The notes: generated by a model from the sequence alone, not told the origin. 57,049 nt of DNA from Bryobacteraceae bacterium (GCA_026129905.1 JAHCHE010000013.1:165475-222523), one strand, 5' to 3'. Positions 42,172-51,833 are shown, numbered from the stretch's first letter. Numbers and translations are program-made.

Positions 42172-43220
42172 AGATCCTGGTTACGGGCGGCGCGGGATTC
42201 ATCGGCTCCGCCTTCGTCCGCCAAACGCTTCGCGGCAAGCCCGAGGTCCACATCGTCAACCTGGACAAGCTCACCTACGCCGGCAACCTCGAGAACCTCG
42301 CTCCGGTCGCCGCCGACCCCCGCTACCGCTTCGTTCGGGGCGACATCTGCGACGAGGCCCTGGTGGAGCGGTTGTTCGAGGACGAGAAGCCCGAGACCGT
42401 CGTCCACTTCGCCGCCGAGTCCCACGTGGATCGCAGCATCCTCTCTCCGGAGCCGGTCTTCCAGACGAATCTCCGCGGCACGTTCACCTTGCTCGAAGCC
42501 GCGCGCCGCGCCAGAACGCGGCGTTTTGTGCACGTGTCAACGGATGAAGTGTACGGCAGCATCGATCCGCCGGCGGAAGCCGACGAGAACTTCCCGTTGC
42601 GGCCCAGCAGCCCGTACTCGGCTTCGAAAGCCGGTTCGGACCTGCTGGCGCTGTCCTACTGGACTACGTACCGGCTCCCAGTGGTGGTGACGCGGGCTTC
42701 CAACAACTACGGCCCCTATCACTTCCCCGAGAAGCTGATCCCGCTAATGATTTCCAACGCTCTCGAGGACAAGCCGCTGCCTATCTACGGCGACGGGATG
42801 CAGGTGCGGGATTGGCTCTTCGTGGAAGATCATTGTCGCGCGATTCTCGCCGTGGTCGAACAGGGCCGCGACGGCGAGATCTACAACATCGGCGGCAACT
42901 GCTCCCTGCCGAATATCGAGGTGGTGCGCAGAATTCTGAGGACCACCTGCAAGCCGGAAAGGCTGATGAAGACCGTGAGGGACCGCCCGGGTCACGACCG
43001 CCGTTACGCGCTGTCGAGCGAAAAGATCCGGCGCGAGACGGGCTGGACGCCGCTCGTCGAATTCGAAAGCGGCTTGGCGGAAACCATCGCGTGGTACCGC
43101 GACAACCAGGACTGGGTCCGCCGCGTCCGTTCCGGCGAATACCAGAATTATTACTCCCGCAACTACCACAATCGCGACCGCGAAATGGGCGCGATGTCAG
43201 GCGAACGCGCAGGCGGCTGA
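42168..43220 (+). CDS. rmlB: dTDP-glucose 4,6-dehydratase
   Basis: 350 residues, extended SDR. NAD motif [10 protein letters not shown] near the start; [33 protein letters not shown] (Thr-Asp-Glu dehydratase triad) and [11 protein letters not shown] (Tyr-x3-Lys) are diagnostic of Rml[22 protein letters not shown] is the family C-terminus. It converts dTDP-glucose to dTDP-4-keto-6-deoxyglucose. The start overlaps the rmlC stop by ATGA, so the three genes form one coupled operon. rmlD is not in the window, so the final sugar is not settled. Confidence 0.95.
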   Translation: MKILVTGGAGFIGSAFVRQTLRGKPEVHIVNLDKLTYAGNLENLAPVAADPRYRFVRGDICDEALVERLFEDEKPETVVHFAAESHVDRSILSPEPVFQTNLRGTFTLLEAARRARTRRFVHVSTDEVYGSIDPPAEADENFPLRPSSPYSASKAGSDLLALSYWTTYRLPVVVTRASNNYGPYHFPEKLIPLMISNALEDKPLPIYGDGMQVRDWLFVEDHCRAILAVVEQGRDGEIYNIGGNCSLPNIEVVRRILRTTCKPERLMKTVRDRPGHDRRYALSSEKIRRETGWTPLVEFESGLAETIAWYRDNQDWVRRVRSGEYQNYYSRNYHNRDREMGAMSGERAGG

Positions 43221-43499
43221 AGCGCCGATCAGAAAATAACCGCGCCGGTAGGTGGCGCGAGCATCCACGCTTCGAAGCTGGCTTTCATGCCGGCTTGTCC
43301 ACAATGTGCCGGAAGCCGGATGGAAAAACGGCTCCCAAACTTGAGGTTTGCCCGCCGCTCCAGACCCACAACCTCGCGGAAGGTTGAAACTCCGGGACGG
43401 AAGCCCGCCCCCACTCGATTGGTACAATCATCAGCAGGGGATCGGGGCAAAATCGTCGAAGTGGAAGGGCGCGTTCAGCGCCGGCGTGGGAGGCCATTG

Positions 43500-46400
43500 A
43501 TGCGTAGGATACCGATGTTCAGAATACTTTTCGCTGTCGCGTGCTCGCTCGCGATGGCCGGATGGATCGAAGCGCAGACGTTCCTCGGCGCGATGACGGG
43601 CCGGGTGGTGGATCCTTCAGGCGGAAGAATCCCCTCGGCCACGGTTACGGCGACGAACCAGGGCACGGGGGTCGCCTACAAGACGGTTTCCAACGAAGCG
43701 GGGATTTATGTTTTGCAGCAGTTGCCGGTGGGCCGGTACGACGTGAGCGTAGAGGCCGCCGGATTCCGCAAGCTGGTGCGCAGGGATATCGAGTTGAACG
43801 TGGCGCAGACGCTGTCGTTCGACGCCGAACTGGAAGTGGGCCAGGTAGAGCAGGCGATCGAGGTAACCGCGGACCTGGGGCAACTGCAAACGGCCAGTTC
43901 CGACCTTGGGACCACGATCCAGAGAAACAAGCTGATGGAGCTGCCCCTGTTCGTTGGCGGCAACATGCGGAACCTGGAGCAGTTCATCTTCTTGGCGCCG
44001 GGCGTGACGGGCGATACGGGCAACACGCAGATCAGCGGCTCGCCGAGCCGGGCGAAGGAAGTGCTGGTGGACGGCGTGGCGTCGACGGGGATCGAGAGCG
44101 GCGGCGTGATTCCCGGGAGCGGGCGGCCGTCGGTGGAGGCGATCGGCGAGTTCCGGATGGTCCGGGCCAACTTCAACGCCGAGTACGGCCGGACCGGCGG
44201 GGGCGTGCAGATCTTCACCACGCGAAGCGGGGGCAACGACTTCCACGGATCGCTGTTCAATTATCTGCGGAACGATCAACTGGACGCGCGGGGCTTTTTC
44301 CAGCGGACGCGGCAGATCAACCGGCAAAACGAGTTCGGGGCGGCGCTGGGCGGTCCGGTGCTGCTGCCGTCGCTGTACAACGGGCGGAACAAGACGTTCT
44401 TCCACTTTGTGTACAGCGGATACCGGTACCGGCAGGGCTCGCCGAACACGTTGCAGAGCGTAATTCCGCTGGATTTCCGGCAGGGCGATTTCTCGCGGGC
44501 GAATCCGATCTACGATCCGCTGACGAACCAGAGCACGCCGACAGGAATCGTGCGGACGCAGTTTCCGAATAACCAGATTCCGCAGAGCCGGTTCAGCAGC
44601 GTTTCGCAGAATATTCTTCCGCTGCTGCCGACGCCCGATAGCAATAACCTGTTTAATAACTTCCTGAGCATCGGGCGGGGGCAGGCGAGCAGCAACCAGG
44701 TGAATATCAAGCTCGACCATTCATTCTCCGACGCCAGCCGCATCAGCGGGTATTACTACCGCGACGGACACGAGACGCGCGATCCGGAGCTGGTGCCGGG
44801 ACCGACGACGCCGAACCGGCGGTCCACCAGCCGGAACAACTGGGCGAGGATCAGCCACGACCTGGTGATCAGCCCGAGCATGCTGAATCACGTGACGCTG
44901 GGCTACACGCGCTTCGCGACGGGGATCCAGTCGTATTCGCTGAACCAGGACTGGCCGAACCAGATCGGCCTGACGGGCGTGAACACGGGACCGGATAACG
45001 TGTTTCCGTGTGTGGAGTTCATCGCGTCGGGGTTCTCGCGAATCGGAGACCAGAACTGCAATAGCCGCGTGCTGCAGACGAACAACGCATTCCAGGTGGG
45101 CGAGAGCCTGAGCTGGATCCGGGGCAGCCACGCGCTGAAGTTCGGATTCGATTACCGCTGGATGGAAACCAACGGGATCGACCCGTGGCGGACGATGGGC
45201 TGGTTCCAGTTCAACGCGCTGGAGACGGCGCTGCCGGGTGTGGCGAACACGGGCAACGCGATCGCGAGTTTCCTGCTGGGGAACGTGAACCGGGGGCAGT
45301 TGCAGGTATTCAGCTATTTTCCGAGAAACCGCTACCAATATTGGGCGTGGTACGCGCAGGATGACTGGAAAGTGACGCGGAAATTGACGCTGAATTATGG
45401 GTTGCGGCACGACATTTTCATTCCGCGGTACGAGAACCGGGACAATCTCTCGACGTTCGATCTGAACCTGCCGAATCCGGCGGCGGGAGGGCGTCCGGGG
45501 GCGATGATCTTTCTGGGGGAGGGAGAAGGGCGCAGCGGGCTCAGCCGGCTGGCGGACGTTTACGGAAAGGCGTTCGGTCCGCGGCTGGGCGTGGCGTACG
45601 CGCTGAATCAGAAGACCGTGCTGCGCAGCGGCTACGGGATCTACTACGCGCAGGGGAACGCCAACGCGGGACTGCGCGACTCGCTGCAATCGAGCGTCGG
45701 GTTCGTGGCGCAGCCGGTTTTTCAGAGCCAGGACGCCGGCGTGACGCCGGGCTTCAACTGGGACGGAGGTTTTCCGCAGAATTTCGCGCGGCCGCCATTT
45801 ATCAATCCGGCGGCGGGCAACGGCTCGGACGTGCGGATGATGCTGCGCAGCGACGGGCGGCCGCCGTATTTTCAGAACTGGTCGTTCACCATCGAGCGGG
45901 AGATTGTGCCGAGCGTGAACGTGGAAGCGGCCTACCTGGGAACCAAAGGCACGCGCATCGGCAACGGGCTGGTGCACTGGAACGAACTCAACCCGTCGTA
46001 CCTGAACCTCGGAACGCTGCTGACGCGGCCATTCGACTCGCCGGAAGCGATGGCGGCGGGCATCGTTTCGCCGTACCCGGGGTTCCGGGGATCGGTGGCG
46101 CAGGCGCTGCGGCCGTACCCGCACATGCAGACGGTTTGGAACCGGAGCAATCCGGCCGGCAGCTCCACGTACCATGCGCTGCAGACGCAGGTGAGCATGC
46201 GGAGCTGGAAGGGCCTGGACGTGCAGATGGCGTACACCTGGGCCAAGACGATCTCGGACGCGGACATCCTGGCCGGCGGCGGACCGACGGGGCAGACAAC
46301 CTACAACCGCGGGTTGGAGAAGGCGATCGCGACGACGGACGTTCCGCACGTGTTCGCGCTGAGCTACAGCTACGAACTGCCGTTTGGCCAGGGCAAGCCC

Positions 46401-46895
46401 ATGTTGAGCGGCGGCGGCGTGGCGGGCAGGGTGTTCGGCGGCTGGATCTTCACCGGCATTCACCAGTATTCGAGCGGCGTGCCGATCGTGCTGACGGCCA
46501 ACAACACGCTGCCGCTGTTCACGCCGGTGCTGCGGCCGAACGCGAATCCGAACGTCAACCGGCGGGTGGGGGTGGACGATTTCGATCCGGCGACGGACCT
46601 GTGGATCAACCGGGCGGCGTTCGCGGCTCCGCCGGCGTTCACGTTCGGCACGAGTGCGCGCAGCTACACCGACCTGCGGAACCCGAGTTTCCGGAACGAG
46701 AATTTCGGGCTGCTGAAGCGGATCCGGGTGTACGAGCGGCTGATGCTGACGGTGCGGGCGGAGCTGTTCAACGCCTTCAACCGGGTGGTGTTCTCGGCGC
46801 CGCAGGCCAACGTGAGCAATGCGCAGTTCGGGCGAATTTCGGGGCAGGCGAACCAACCGCGGCAAGGGCAGTTGGCGCTGCGTCTGGACTTCTGA
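43500..46895 (+). CDS. TonB-dependent receptor, Oar-like, with carboxypeptidase-regulatory plug extension
   Basis: 1131 residues. Signal peptide (FRILFAVACSLAMAGWIEAQ), then a carboxypeptidase-regulatory-like domain (GAMTGRVVDPSGGRIPSATVTATNQGTG, GIYVLQQLPVGRYDVSVEAAGF). A plug domain with DLGTTIQ and LVDGVAS follows, then a large barrel of about 22 strands with many aromatic strand ends, closing GQLALRLDF. The terminal Phe is the usual barrel-assembly signal. It belongs to the large Oar-like group of Acidobacteriota that import polymers or oligosaccharides. The start at 43500 follows GGGAGG; ATG 43515 is an alternative. No TonB box was identified. Confidence 0.92.
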   Translation: MRRIPMFRILFAVACSLAMAGWIEAQTFLGAMTGRVVDPSGGRIPSATVTATNQGTGVAYKTVSNEAGIYVLQQLPVGRYDVSVEAAGFRKLVRRDIELNVAQTLSFDAELEVGQVEQAIEVTADLGQLQTASSDLGTTIQRNKLMELPLFVGGNMRNLEQFIFLAPGVTGDTGNTQISGSPSRAKEVLVDGVASTGIESGGVIPGSGRPSVEAIGEFRMVRANFNAEYGRTGGGVQIFTTRSGGNDFHGSLFNYLRNDQLDARGFFQRTRQINRQNEFGAALGGPVLLPSLYNGRNKTFFHFVYSGYRYRQGSPNTLQSVIPLDFRQGDFSRANPIYDPLTNQSTPTGIVRTQFPNNQIPQSRFSSVSQNILPLLPTPDSNNLFNNFLSIGRGQASSNQVNIKLDHSFSDASRISGYYYRDGHETRDPELVPGPTTPNRRSTSRNNWARISHDLVISPSMLNHVTLGYTRFATGIQSYSLNQDWPNQIGLTGVNTGPDNVFPCVEFIASGFSRIGDQNCNSRVLQTNNAFQVGESLSWIRGSHALKFGFDYRWMETNGIDPWRTMGWFQFNALETALPGVANTGNAIASFLLGNVNRGQLQVFSYFPRNRYQYWAWYAQDDWKVTRKLTLNYGLRHDIFIPRYENRDNLSTFDLNLPNPAAGGRPGAMIFLGEGEGRSGLSRLADVYGKAFGPRLGVAYALNQKTVLRSGYGIYYAQGNANAGLRDSLQSSVGFVAQPVFQSQDAGVTPGFNWDGGFPQNFARPPFINPAAGNGSDVRMMLRSDGRPPYFQNWSFTIEREIVPSVNVEAAYLGTKGTRIGNGLVHWNELNPSYLNLGTLLTRPFDSPEAMAAGIVSPYPGFRGSVAQALRPYPHMQTVWNRSNPAGSSTYHALQTQVSMRSWKGLDVQMAYTWAKTISDADILAGGGPTGQTTYNRGLEKAIATTDVPHVFALSYSYELPFGQGKPMLSGGGVAGRVFGGWIFTGIHQYSSGVPIVLTANNTLPLFTPVLRPNANPNVNRRVGVDDFDPATDLWINRAAFAAPPAFTFGTSARSYTDLRNPSFRNENFGLLKRIRVYERLMLTVRAELFNAFNRVVFSAPQANVSNAQFGRISGQANQPRQGQLALRLDF

Positions 46896-47131
46896 GGCAC
46901 CGGCCGTGCGGCGGGCGGCCGCCGGCCGAAGGGCTGCCCGTCGCTGAACCAGAGGACGTTCATCAAACCTCCGTGGCGAGCACCCCCGTGGTCCCGCTTG
47001 GCTGCTTCGCGCCCACGCGTCAGCCCGCTTGACCCGCTCTCTGGGACAAGGAGTGTAAGGTTTTCGCGGGCCGTCCGTCAGCATGATTGAGACGCCGAAA
47101 GGCGCCGATCATACAGTAACTGGAGGAAGGA

Positions 47132-47269
47132 ATGTCTAACGTCAAGGAATCGGAGCAGCGGGGCTGCTGCGAGTCGTGCGACTGCGGTACGGAGGCGAGG
47201 GGCTGCTCGTGCGATTGCTCGTGCGGGAAGGAAGCGGAAGGATGCCGCCGCTGCGGCTGCAGCGCGTGA
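47132..47269 (+). CDS. 45-residue cysteine-rich protein (metallothionein-like)
   Basis: ATG 47132, 5 bases after GGAGG, opens a 45-codon frame ending TGA 47267-47269. After a polar start (MSNVKESEQRG) it has 11 cysteines, at 12, 13, 16, 18, 25, 27, 29, 31, 38, 41 and 43, mostly as CxC and CxxC: CCESCDC, CSCDCSC, CRRCGC. Two GxEA spacers divide it into three Cys clusters. There is no signal peptide and no hydrophobic residue after Val4. This fits a metal-thiolate cluster protein, but the pattern is not that of cyanobacterial SmtA or BmtA as I know them. It lies about 240 bases after the TonB receptor. Confidence 0.72.
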   Translation: MSNVKESEQRGCCESCDCGTEARGCSCDCSCGKEAEGCRRCGCSA

Positions 47270-47324
47270 AAAAGGGACGGGCTGCGCCGGGATGGACCGA
47301 ACCCGGGCGGCCCGTCACTCCATG

Positions 47325-47678
47325 CTATGCGCTAGTGCTCTCGGGGGTCGAGGAGGCCAGCAGGGTCGAATCTTGCCCCACCGGAACGAGCGAGGTGTCC
47401 TTCGGCATCACGATCCAGCACACGACGTAGGCGATGAAGCCGATGCCGGTGAAGATGGCGGCGCATAGCCACATAATCCGCATCAGGACCACGTCGACTC
47501 CGAGGTAATCGGAAAAGCCCGCGCAGACGCCGGCGATGCTTTTGCGCGCCATGGGCCGGACGAGCTTCTTGGGGGGGCCGTTCTGGACGAACGGCGACGC
47601 AGCGCCGACGCGTTTGCCGCACTGCGGACAGAACTTCTGGTTTTCCGTCAATTGATTGCCACAAGCTGTGCAGTACAT
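47325..47678 (-). CDS. PspC-domain protein with N-terminal zinc ribbon
   Basis: 117 residues. A zinc ribbon (MYCTACG at C3/C6, CPQCG at C17/C20) is followed by a PspC domain: LVRPMARKSIAGVCAGFSDYLGVDVVLMRIMWL, then a second membrane helix IGFIAYVVCWIVMPKD. PspC proteins sense inner-membrane stress and can bind PspA or secretin-stress partners. The start at 47678 is supported by GAGAGGAGAG directly upstream; the frame to 47759 is not needed. Convergent with the Cys-rich gene. Confidence 0.9.
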   Translation of the reverse strand: MYCTACGNQLTENQKFCPQCGKRVGAASPFVQNGPPKKLVRPMARKSIAGVCAGFSDYLGVDVVLMRIMWLCAAIFTGIGFIAYVVCWIVMPKDTSLVPVGQDSTLLASSTPESTSA

Positions 47679-47736
47679 GGCTCTCCTCTCTTTGCAATAC
47701 GGGCGGAAGGCCAAAAAGTTCCCCGATACGGATGGG

Positions 47737-48078
47737 TCAATGTTCGAACTCGAGGACATCGCCGGGGCGGGTACCGGTCTGCTCGGCCGCGCCGGCGGGG
47801 AGTTCGAGAACGGAGCGGGCGCGAAGGCAGCAGGAGAGTCGCCAGGGGCCCATTCGGGGACGTATTTTCAACACCTTACGGCTGCGGTTCAAGAAGATGA
47901 CGTCGATCGGGAACTTCATTCCGATGGTGTGGATGGCTTCGCACGGCACGATCCAGAGCCCGGCGCCGGTGGCAAGGTTTTCGTGTTCGAGCAGCCCGGT
48001 GCGCCGCTTGCGGCTGGTATCGGCCACCACGACGGAGTCGCCAAGTACCGTCTGGCGGGTAAGGTTGCGGACCCGCAT
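47737..48078 (-). CDS. DUF192 family protein
   Basis: 113 residues. The DUF192 pattern is present: VVVADTSRKRRTGLLEHENL, GLWIVPCEAIHTIGMKFPIDVIFLN, KVLKIRPRMGPWRL, SVLELPAGAAEQTGTRPGDVLEF. Many relatives carry a signal peptide and are exported; no signal is evident from this start. The family's function is unknown. The start is uncertain: ATG 48078 has no clear SD and an in-frame GTG lies about 35 codons upstream. It diverges from the BNR-repeat gene. Confidence 0.85.
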   Translation of the reverse strand: MRVRNLTRQTVLGDSVVVADTSRKRRTGLLEHENLATGAGLWIVPCEAIHTIGMKFPIDVIFLNRSRKVLKIRPRMGPWRLSCCLRARSVLELPAGAAEQTGTRPGDVLEFEH

Positions 48079-48276
48079 TGGTCGTTTATCGGTCGAATTT
48101 GGCGGAAGCTGCAGAACGGAAGTTTTTTTGAACGCGGTGTCGATCTCCGGCTTCCGAAATCGATAATATAGCGAGATCACCCACGCTCGGCGGCTGTTTG
48201 GGTGGGGATGTGGAGGAGGAGCCGGCGCTGAAGACGCGTAACTCCAAGGCCGCCGAAGTTCACAGAGGAGCAGGGG

Positions 48277-49392
48277 ATGAGCAAGGTACGTGTGTTGGTC
48301 GGCACGCGCAAGGGAGCGTTCGTGCTGACGTCGGATGGGAAGCGGAAGCAGTGGGAGGTGAGCGGCCCGCATTTCGCGGGATGGGAGATTTACCACGTGA
48401 AGGGGTCGCCGGTCGATCCCAACCGCGTGTACGCATCGCAGTCGAGCGGCTGGTTCGGACAACTGATCCAGCGCTCGAACGACGGCGGCGCGACGTGGGA
48501 GCCGGTGGGCAACCAGTTCACCTATGAGGGCGTACCGGGGACGCACCAGTGGTACGACGGCACGCCGCACCCGTGGGAGTTCAAGCGGGTCTGGCACCTG
48601 GAGCCGTCGCTCACCGAGCCGGATACGGTCTATGCGGGGGTGGAGGACGCCGCGCTATTCCGGTCTACCGACGGCGGGGCCACGTGGCAGGAAGTGGCCG
48701 GGCTGCGCGGGCACGGGTCCGGTCCGCAGTGGCAGCCGGGCGCGGGCGGACTGTGCCTGCACACAATCCTGATCGACCCTAGCGACGCCGGACGGATCTT
48801 CATCGCCATCTCGGCGGCGGGCGCCTTCCGCACCGACGACGGCGGGCAGACATGGCAGCCGATCAATCGGGGGCTGAGATCGCAATACATTCCGGACCCG
48901 GAGGCCGAAGTCGGCCACTGCGTCCACCGCATCGCGATGCACCGGTCGCGGCCAAACGTGCTGTTCATGCAGAAGCACTGGGACGTCATGCGCAGCGATA
49001 ACGCCGGCGATTCGTGGCAGGAAGTCAGCGGAAACCTGCCGACGGATTTCGGATTCGTGATCGACGTGCACGCGCACGAACCGGAAACCGTCTACGTGGC
49101 GCCGATCAAGAGCGACTCGGAACACTTCCCCCCTGAGGGCAAGCTGCGCGTGTACCGCAGCCGGACGGGCGGCAACGAATGGGAGGCGCTGACCAAGGGC
49201 CTGCCGCAGAGCGACTGCTACGTGAACGTGCTGCGTGACGCGATGGCGGTGGACTCGCTCGATTCCTGCGGGATTTATTTCGGGACGACTGGCGGGCAGG
49301 TGTACGCCTCGGCCGACGCGGGAGACACGTGGGCGCCGATCGTGCGCGATCTGCCGCCGGTGCTTTCGGTGGAGGTTCAGACGCTGCAATGA
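48277..49392 (+). CDS. BNR/sialidase-like repeat beta-propeller protein
   Basis: 371 residues, no signal peptide. Asp-box repeats SxDxGxTW occur at least four times: [44 protein letters not shown] and [11 protein letters not shown]. This is a propeller of the sialidase/Vps10/photosystem-II-stability-factor type. The sialidase catalytic residues (FRIP arginine, Asp, Tyr) are not evident, so enzymatic sialidase function is unlikely. Its stop overlaps the MoaD-like start (ATGA), a strong sign of linked function. SD GAGGAG precedes the ATG. Confidence 0.88.
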   Translation: MSKVRVLVGTRKGAFVLTSDGKRKQWEVSGPHFAGWEIYHVKGSPVDPNRVYASQSSGWFGQLIQRSNDGGATWEPVGNQFTYEGVPGTHQWYDGTPHPWEFKRVWHLEPSLTEPDTVYAGVEDAALFRSTDGGATWQEVAGLRGHGSGPQWQPGAGGLCLHTILIDPSDAGRIFIAISAAGAFRTDDGGQTWQPINRGLRSQYIPDPEAEVGHCVHRIAMHRSRPNVLFMQKHWDVMRSDNAGDSWQEVSGNLPTDFGFVIDVHAHEPETVYVAPIKSDSEHFPPEGKLRVYRSRTGGNEWEALTKGLPQSDCYVNVLRDAMAVDSLDSCGIYFGTTGGQVYASADAGDTWAPIVRDLPPVLSVEVQTLQ

Positions 49393-49700
49393 TCCGGGTA
49401 GCATTGCCGGCGCATCTGCGGACGCTGGCGCGCGTGAGCGGCGAGGTGACGCTGGAACTGGAAGGCGCGGTCACGCTGCGCGGGGCGCTGGACGCGTTGG
49501 AGGCGCGGTATCCCATGCTGCGCGGGACGGTGCGCGATCACGTAACGCTACAGCGGCGGCCGTTCGTGCGGTTTTTCGCCTGCGAGGAAGATCTCTCGCA
49601 CGAGCCGCCGGACGCGCCGCTGCCGGAGGCGGTCGTTTCGGGCAAGGAGCCCCTGCTGATTGTCGGGGCGATCGCCGGCGGGCGCCTACCGCCCCGGTAG
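49389..49700 (+). CDS. MoaD/ThiS-family ubiquitin-like protein with C-terminal tail after GG
   Basis: 103 residues. [30 protein letters not shown] and [22 protein letters not shown] match the beta-grasp sulfur carrier fold. The Gly-Gly that is normally the C-terminus (97-98) is followed by RLPPR, so five residues would have to be removed before thiocarboxylation, or the protein is not a sulfur donor. It is coupled to the BNR-propeller gene by an ATGA overlap; no moaE, thiG or E1-like gene is nearby. Partner and target unknown. Confidence 0.85.
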   Translation: MIRVALPAHLRTLARVSGEVTLELEGAVTLRGALDALEARYPMLRGTVRDHVTLQRRPFVRFFACEEDLSHEPPDAPLPEAVVSGKEPLLIVGAIAGGRLPPR

Positions 49701-49731
49701 AAGCATCTGGGGCCGAATGAAGGAGGAGCGT

Positions 49732-50166
49732 ATGCAAACAGCAACGCAGTTGGCTCGAGTGCGGGGAACGGGCAAGGGGATCTGGGCCGGACGGGTTTTC
49801 AGCGGCCTGGCGACGCTGTTCCTGCTGATGGACGGCGGGGGGAAATTGATGCGGCTGCCGCCGGTGGTGGAGGGAACGGTTCAGCTTGGGTACCCGGCGG
49901 ACGTTGTGCTGGCTCTCGGGATCGTGCTGTTGGTTTGTACGGCCGCGTACGCGATGCCGCGAACATCGGTTTTCGGGGCGATCCTGCTGACCGGATATCT
50001 CGGCGGCGCGGTCGCCACTCACGTGCGCATGGCAAATCCGCTGTTCAGTCACACGTTATTTCCGATCTATCTCGGCGCGATGGTGTGGGGCGGGCTGCTG
50101 CTGCGGGACGAACGGCTGCGGGCGCTGCTTCCGGTCCGGAAGGCGCCGGACGCCGGCAGCCGCTGA
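49732..50166 (+). CDS. DoxX-family membrane protein
   Basis: 144 residues with four predicted membrane helices. ASGL-type opening WAGRVFSGLATLFLLMDGGGKLMRLPPVVEGTVQLGYP is typical of the DoxX/DoxD-like quinone-related family, then VVLALGIVLLVCTAAYAMPRT, FGAILLTGYLGGAVATHVRM and HTLFPIYLGAMVWGGLLLRD. Start ATG 49732 has SD GGAGGAG. It lies in a short plus-strand series with the BNR, MoaD-like and PhnB-like genes, perhaps co-transcribed. Exact role unknown; relatives are linked to oxidative-stress membrane complexes. Confidence 0.88.
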   Translation: MQTATQLARVRGTGKGIWAGRVFSGLATLFLLMDGGGKLMRLPPVVEGTVQLGYPADVVLALGIVLLVCTAAYAMPRTSVFGAILLTGYLGGAVATHVRMANPLFSHTLFPIYLGAMVWGGLLLRDERLRALLPVRKAPDAGSR

Positions 50167-50199
50167 GGTTGAATTCCAGAAACATAACAGGAGGGAATC

Positions 50200-50619
50200 A
50201 TGAAGGACGTCAACATCTATCTTGTCTTCGACGGCGCGTGCCGGGAAGCGATGACTTTTTATAAGAACTGTCTCGGGGGCGACCTGAATCTGTTCCCGTT
50301 CTCGGAGATGCCGGGCGGGGCGCCCGAGGCGGCGAAGGACAGAATCATGCACGCCCGGCTGTCGAAGGGATCGAACGTGATCATGGCATCGGATTCAATG
50401 CCGGGCATGCCGTTCCAGCAGGGCAACAATTTCTCGATCAGCGTTCAGTGCGAGAGCGTGGAGGAGACGGACAGGCTTTTCACCGCGCTGGGCGAGAGAG
50501 GAAAGGTGACGATGCCGCTTCAGGAGACGTTCTGGGCGGCGCGGTTCGGGATGCTGACGGACCGGTTCGGCGTCAACTGGATGTTCAACCTCGAACAACC
50601 GGGTCACCAAACGCAGTAA
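50200..50619 (+). CDS. PhnB-like VOC-superfamily protein
   Basis: 139 residues. YLVFDGACREAMTFYKNCLGGDLNLFPFSEMP and NNFSISVQCESVEETDRLFTALGERGKVTMPLQETFWAARFGMLTDRFGVNWMFN match the PhnB/3-demethylubiquinone-like VOC family. W-A-x-x-F-G and D-x-F-G-V-x-W are its hallmarks. The usual metal ligands are partly missing, so it may be a binding protein. SD AGGAGG lies 6 bases before the ATG. It follows DoxX by 33 bases, a common pairing. Confidence 0.9.
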   Translation: MKDVNIYLVFDGACREAMTFYKNCLGGDLNLFPFSEMPGGAPEAAKDRIMHARLSKGSNVIMASDSMPGMPFQQGNNFSISVQCESVEETDRLFTALGERGKVTMPLQETFWAARFGMLTDRFGVNWMFNLEQPGHQTQ

Positions 50620-50673
50620 TAGCTTCGGCCTGAGCGGCCCGCCGGTTGCCCGCGACAGAGGCCATCGTCCAGA

Positions 50674-51831
50674 ATGGCATGCATGCGCGAGCAAGCCATC
50701 GCAGCGCTCCGGCGATGCTGTCACGGGCTCGGGCTCCGGGCATCGGGCCGTCTCCACGGGCACCGGCAGATCTGGGCGCGCGACAGCATGATCTGTGCGC
50801 TGGGCGCGGCGGTGATCGAGGACGACGAGATCCACCGCGCGGTATTGAGCAGCATCGAGTCGCTGGCCGCAGCCCAGACCCGGCTGGGCGAAATTCCGAA
50901 CAACGTGGATCCGGAGACCGGGAGGGCGAACTTTCGCGCCTACGCCGACGGCGGGCTGTGGTACGTGATCGCGCGGGTGCTGCTGTCGCCGCGGCGGGAG
51001 AGCATCGCGCAGACGCTGGCCTGGTACGAGACGCAGGACGTCGATCAATCGGGCCTGCTGAGCATGCAGGAGAGCGCGGACTGGCAGGACCTGTTCTGCA
51101 CGCGGGGCAAGGGGCTGTATCTGAACTGCCTGTACGCGCTGGCGCTGCGAATGATGGGCGAGGGCGAACGCGCGAGGCGAGTGGCGGACGAGATCAACCG
51201 CTGGTTCTGGTACGAGGGAGATCCGGACCTGTTCCGGCACGTGGCGCACTCGTTCAGCACGGAGAGCCTGGACATGGACGCGCTGGGGCGCAAGCGCTGG
51301 ATTCCGCGAAAGCGGAGCATGCCGGATGAACAGTTTTATCTGCCTTACCTCAGTTTCCGGGAAGCTGGTGAATGGTTCGACGCGTTCGGCAACCTGCTGG
51401 CGATCCTGGCGGGGGTAGCGGAGGCGGCGCGCGCCCGCACGATACTGGACTTCATCGAGAGGCGGGGCCTGGACAGGCTGCCGATCAAATCCATTTTCCC
51501 GCCGGTTCGGCCGGGCGACTCCGACTGGCGGGAATACTACGGCGAGCTCAACCGCCCGGATCACTACCACAACGGCGGAATCTGGCCGTTCCTGGGCGGC
51601 TTCTTTGTCGCGGCGCTCGTGAAAGCGGGAGAGCCCGAGAAAGCGGCGGCTGCGCTTGCTCGCCTGGAGGCGTTGAACCGCGCCGGCGAGTTCAACGAGT
51701 GGCATCATGGCGAGACGGGCGAGCCTATGGGCGTGAAGGACCAAGCGTGGTCGGCGGCAATGTACCTGTACGCGTGCGCGTGCGTGGAGGAGGGGCGCGT
51801 TGTGCTGCTCGACTCGGGCGGCGTGGGGTGA
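50674..51831 (+). CDS. GH100/GH15-like (alpha/alpha)6-barrel glycosidase
   Basis: 385 residues, no signal peptide. HRQIWARDSMICALGA carries the acid Asp region of the alkaline/neutral-invertase-like (GH100) and amylo-alpha-1,6-glucosidase-like fold. SGLLSMQESADWQDLF, RHVAHSFSTESLDMDALG and HYHNGGIWPFLGGFFVAAL match the second catalytic segment. Plant and cyanobacterial GH100 enzymes hydrolyse sucrose and are about 450-550 residues, so this one is shorter. The start may be ATG 50674 or 50683; neither has a strong SD. It is convergent with the kinase gene, 2 bases apart. Confidence 0.8.
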   Translation: MACMREQAIAALRRCCHGLGLRASGRLHGHRQIWARDSMICALGAAVIEDDEIHRAVLSSIESLAAAQTRLGEIPNNVDPETGRANFRAYADGGLWYVIARVLLSPRRESIAQTLAWYETQDVDQSGLLSMQESADWQDLFCTRGKGLYLNCLYALALRMMGEGERARRVADEINRWFWYEGDPDLFRHVAHSFSTESLDMDALGRKRWIPRKRSMPDEQFYLPYLSFREAGEWFDAFGNLLAILAGVAEAARARTILDFIERRGLDRLPIKSIFPPVRPGDSDWREYYGELNRPDHYHNGGIWPFLGGFFVAALVKAGEPEKAAAALARLEALNRAGEFNEWHHGETGEPMGVKDQAWSAAMYLYACACVEEGRVVLLDSGGVG

Positions 51832-51833
51832 GA

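Noticed and set aside
46900-46928. GC-rich palindromic stretch just after the TonB receptor stop, considered as a terminator
   Set aside because: The best stem I could draw is only about 5 bp (CCGGC/GCCGG) and there is no T-run, so a terminator call is not supported.
46974-47030. Possible further copy of the AGGTGG(G/C)GC intergenic repeat on the minus strand
   Set aside because: Only a short GTGCTCGCCACG-like match without the hairpins, too weak to call.
44721-47084. A 787-codon open frame on the minus strand across the TonB receptor gene
   Set aside because: It is an antisense shadow of a GC-rich gene. Its composition is Arg/Pro/Val/His-rich with no family motifs, and the plus strand has a complete receptor with signal peptide and a barrel ending in Phe.
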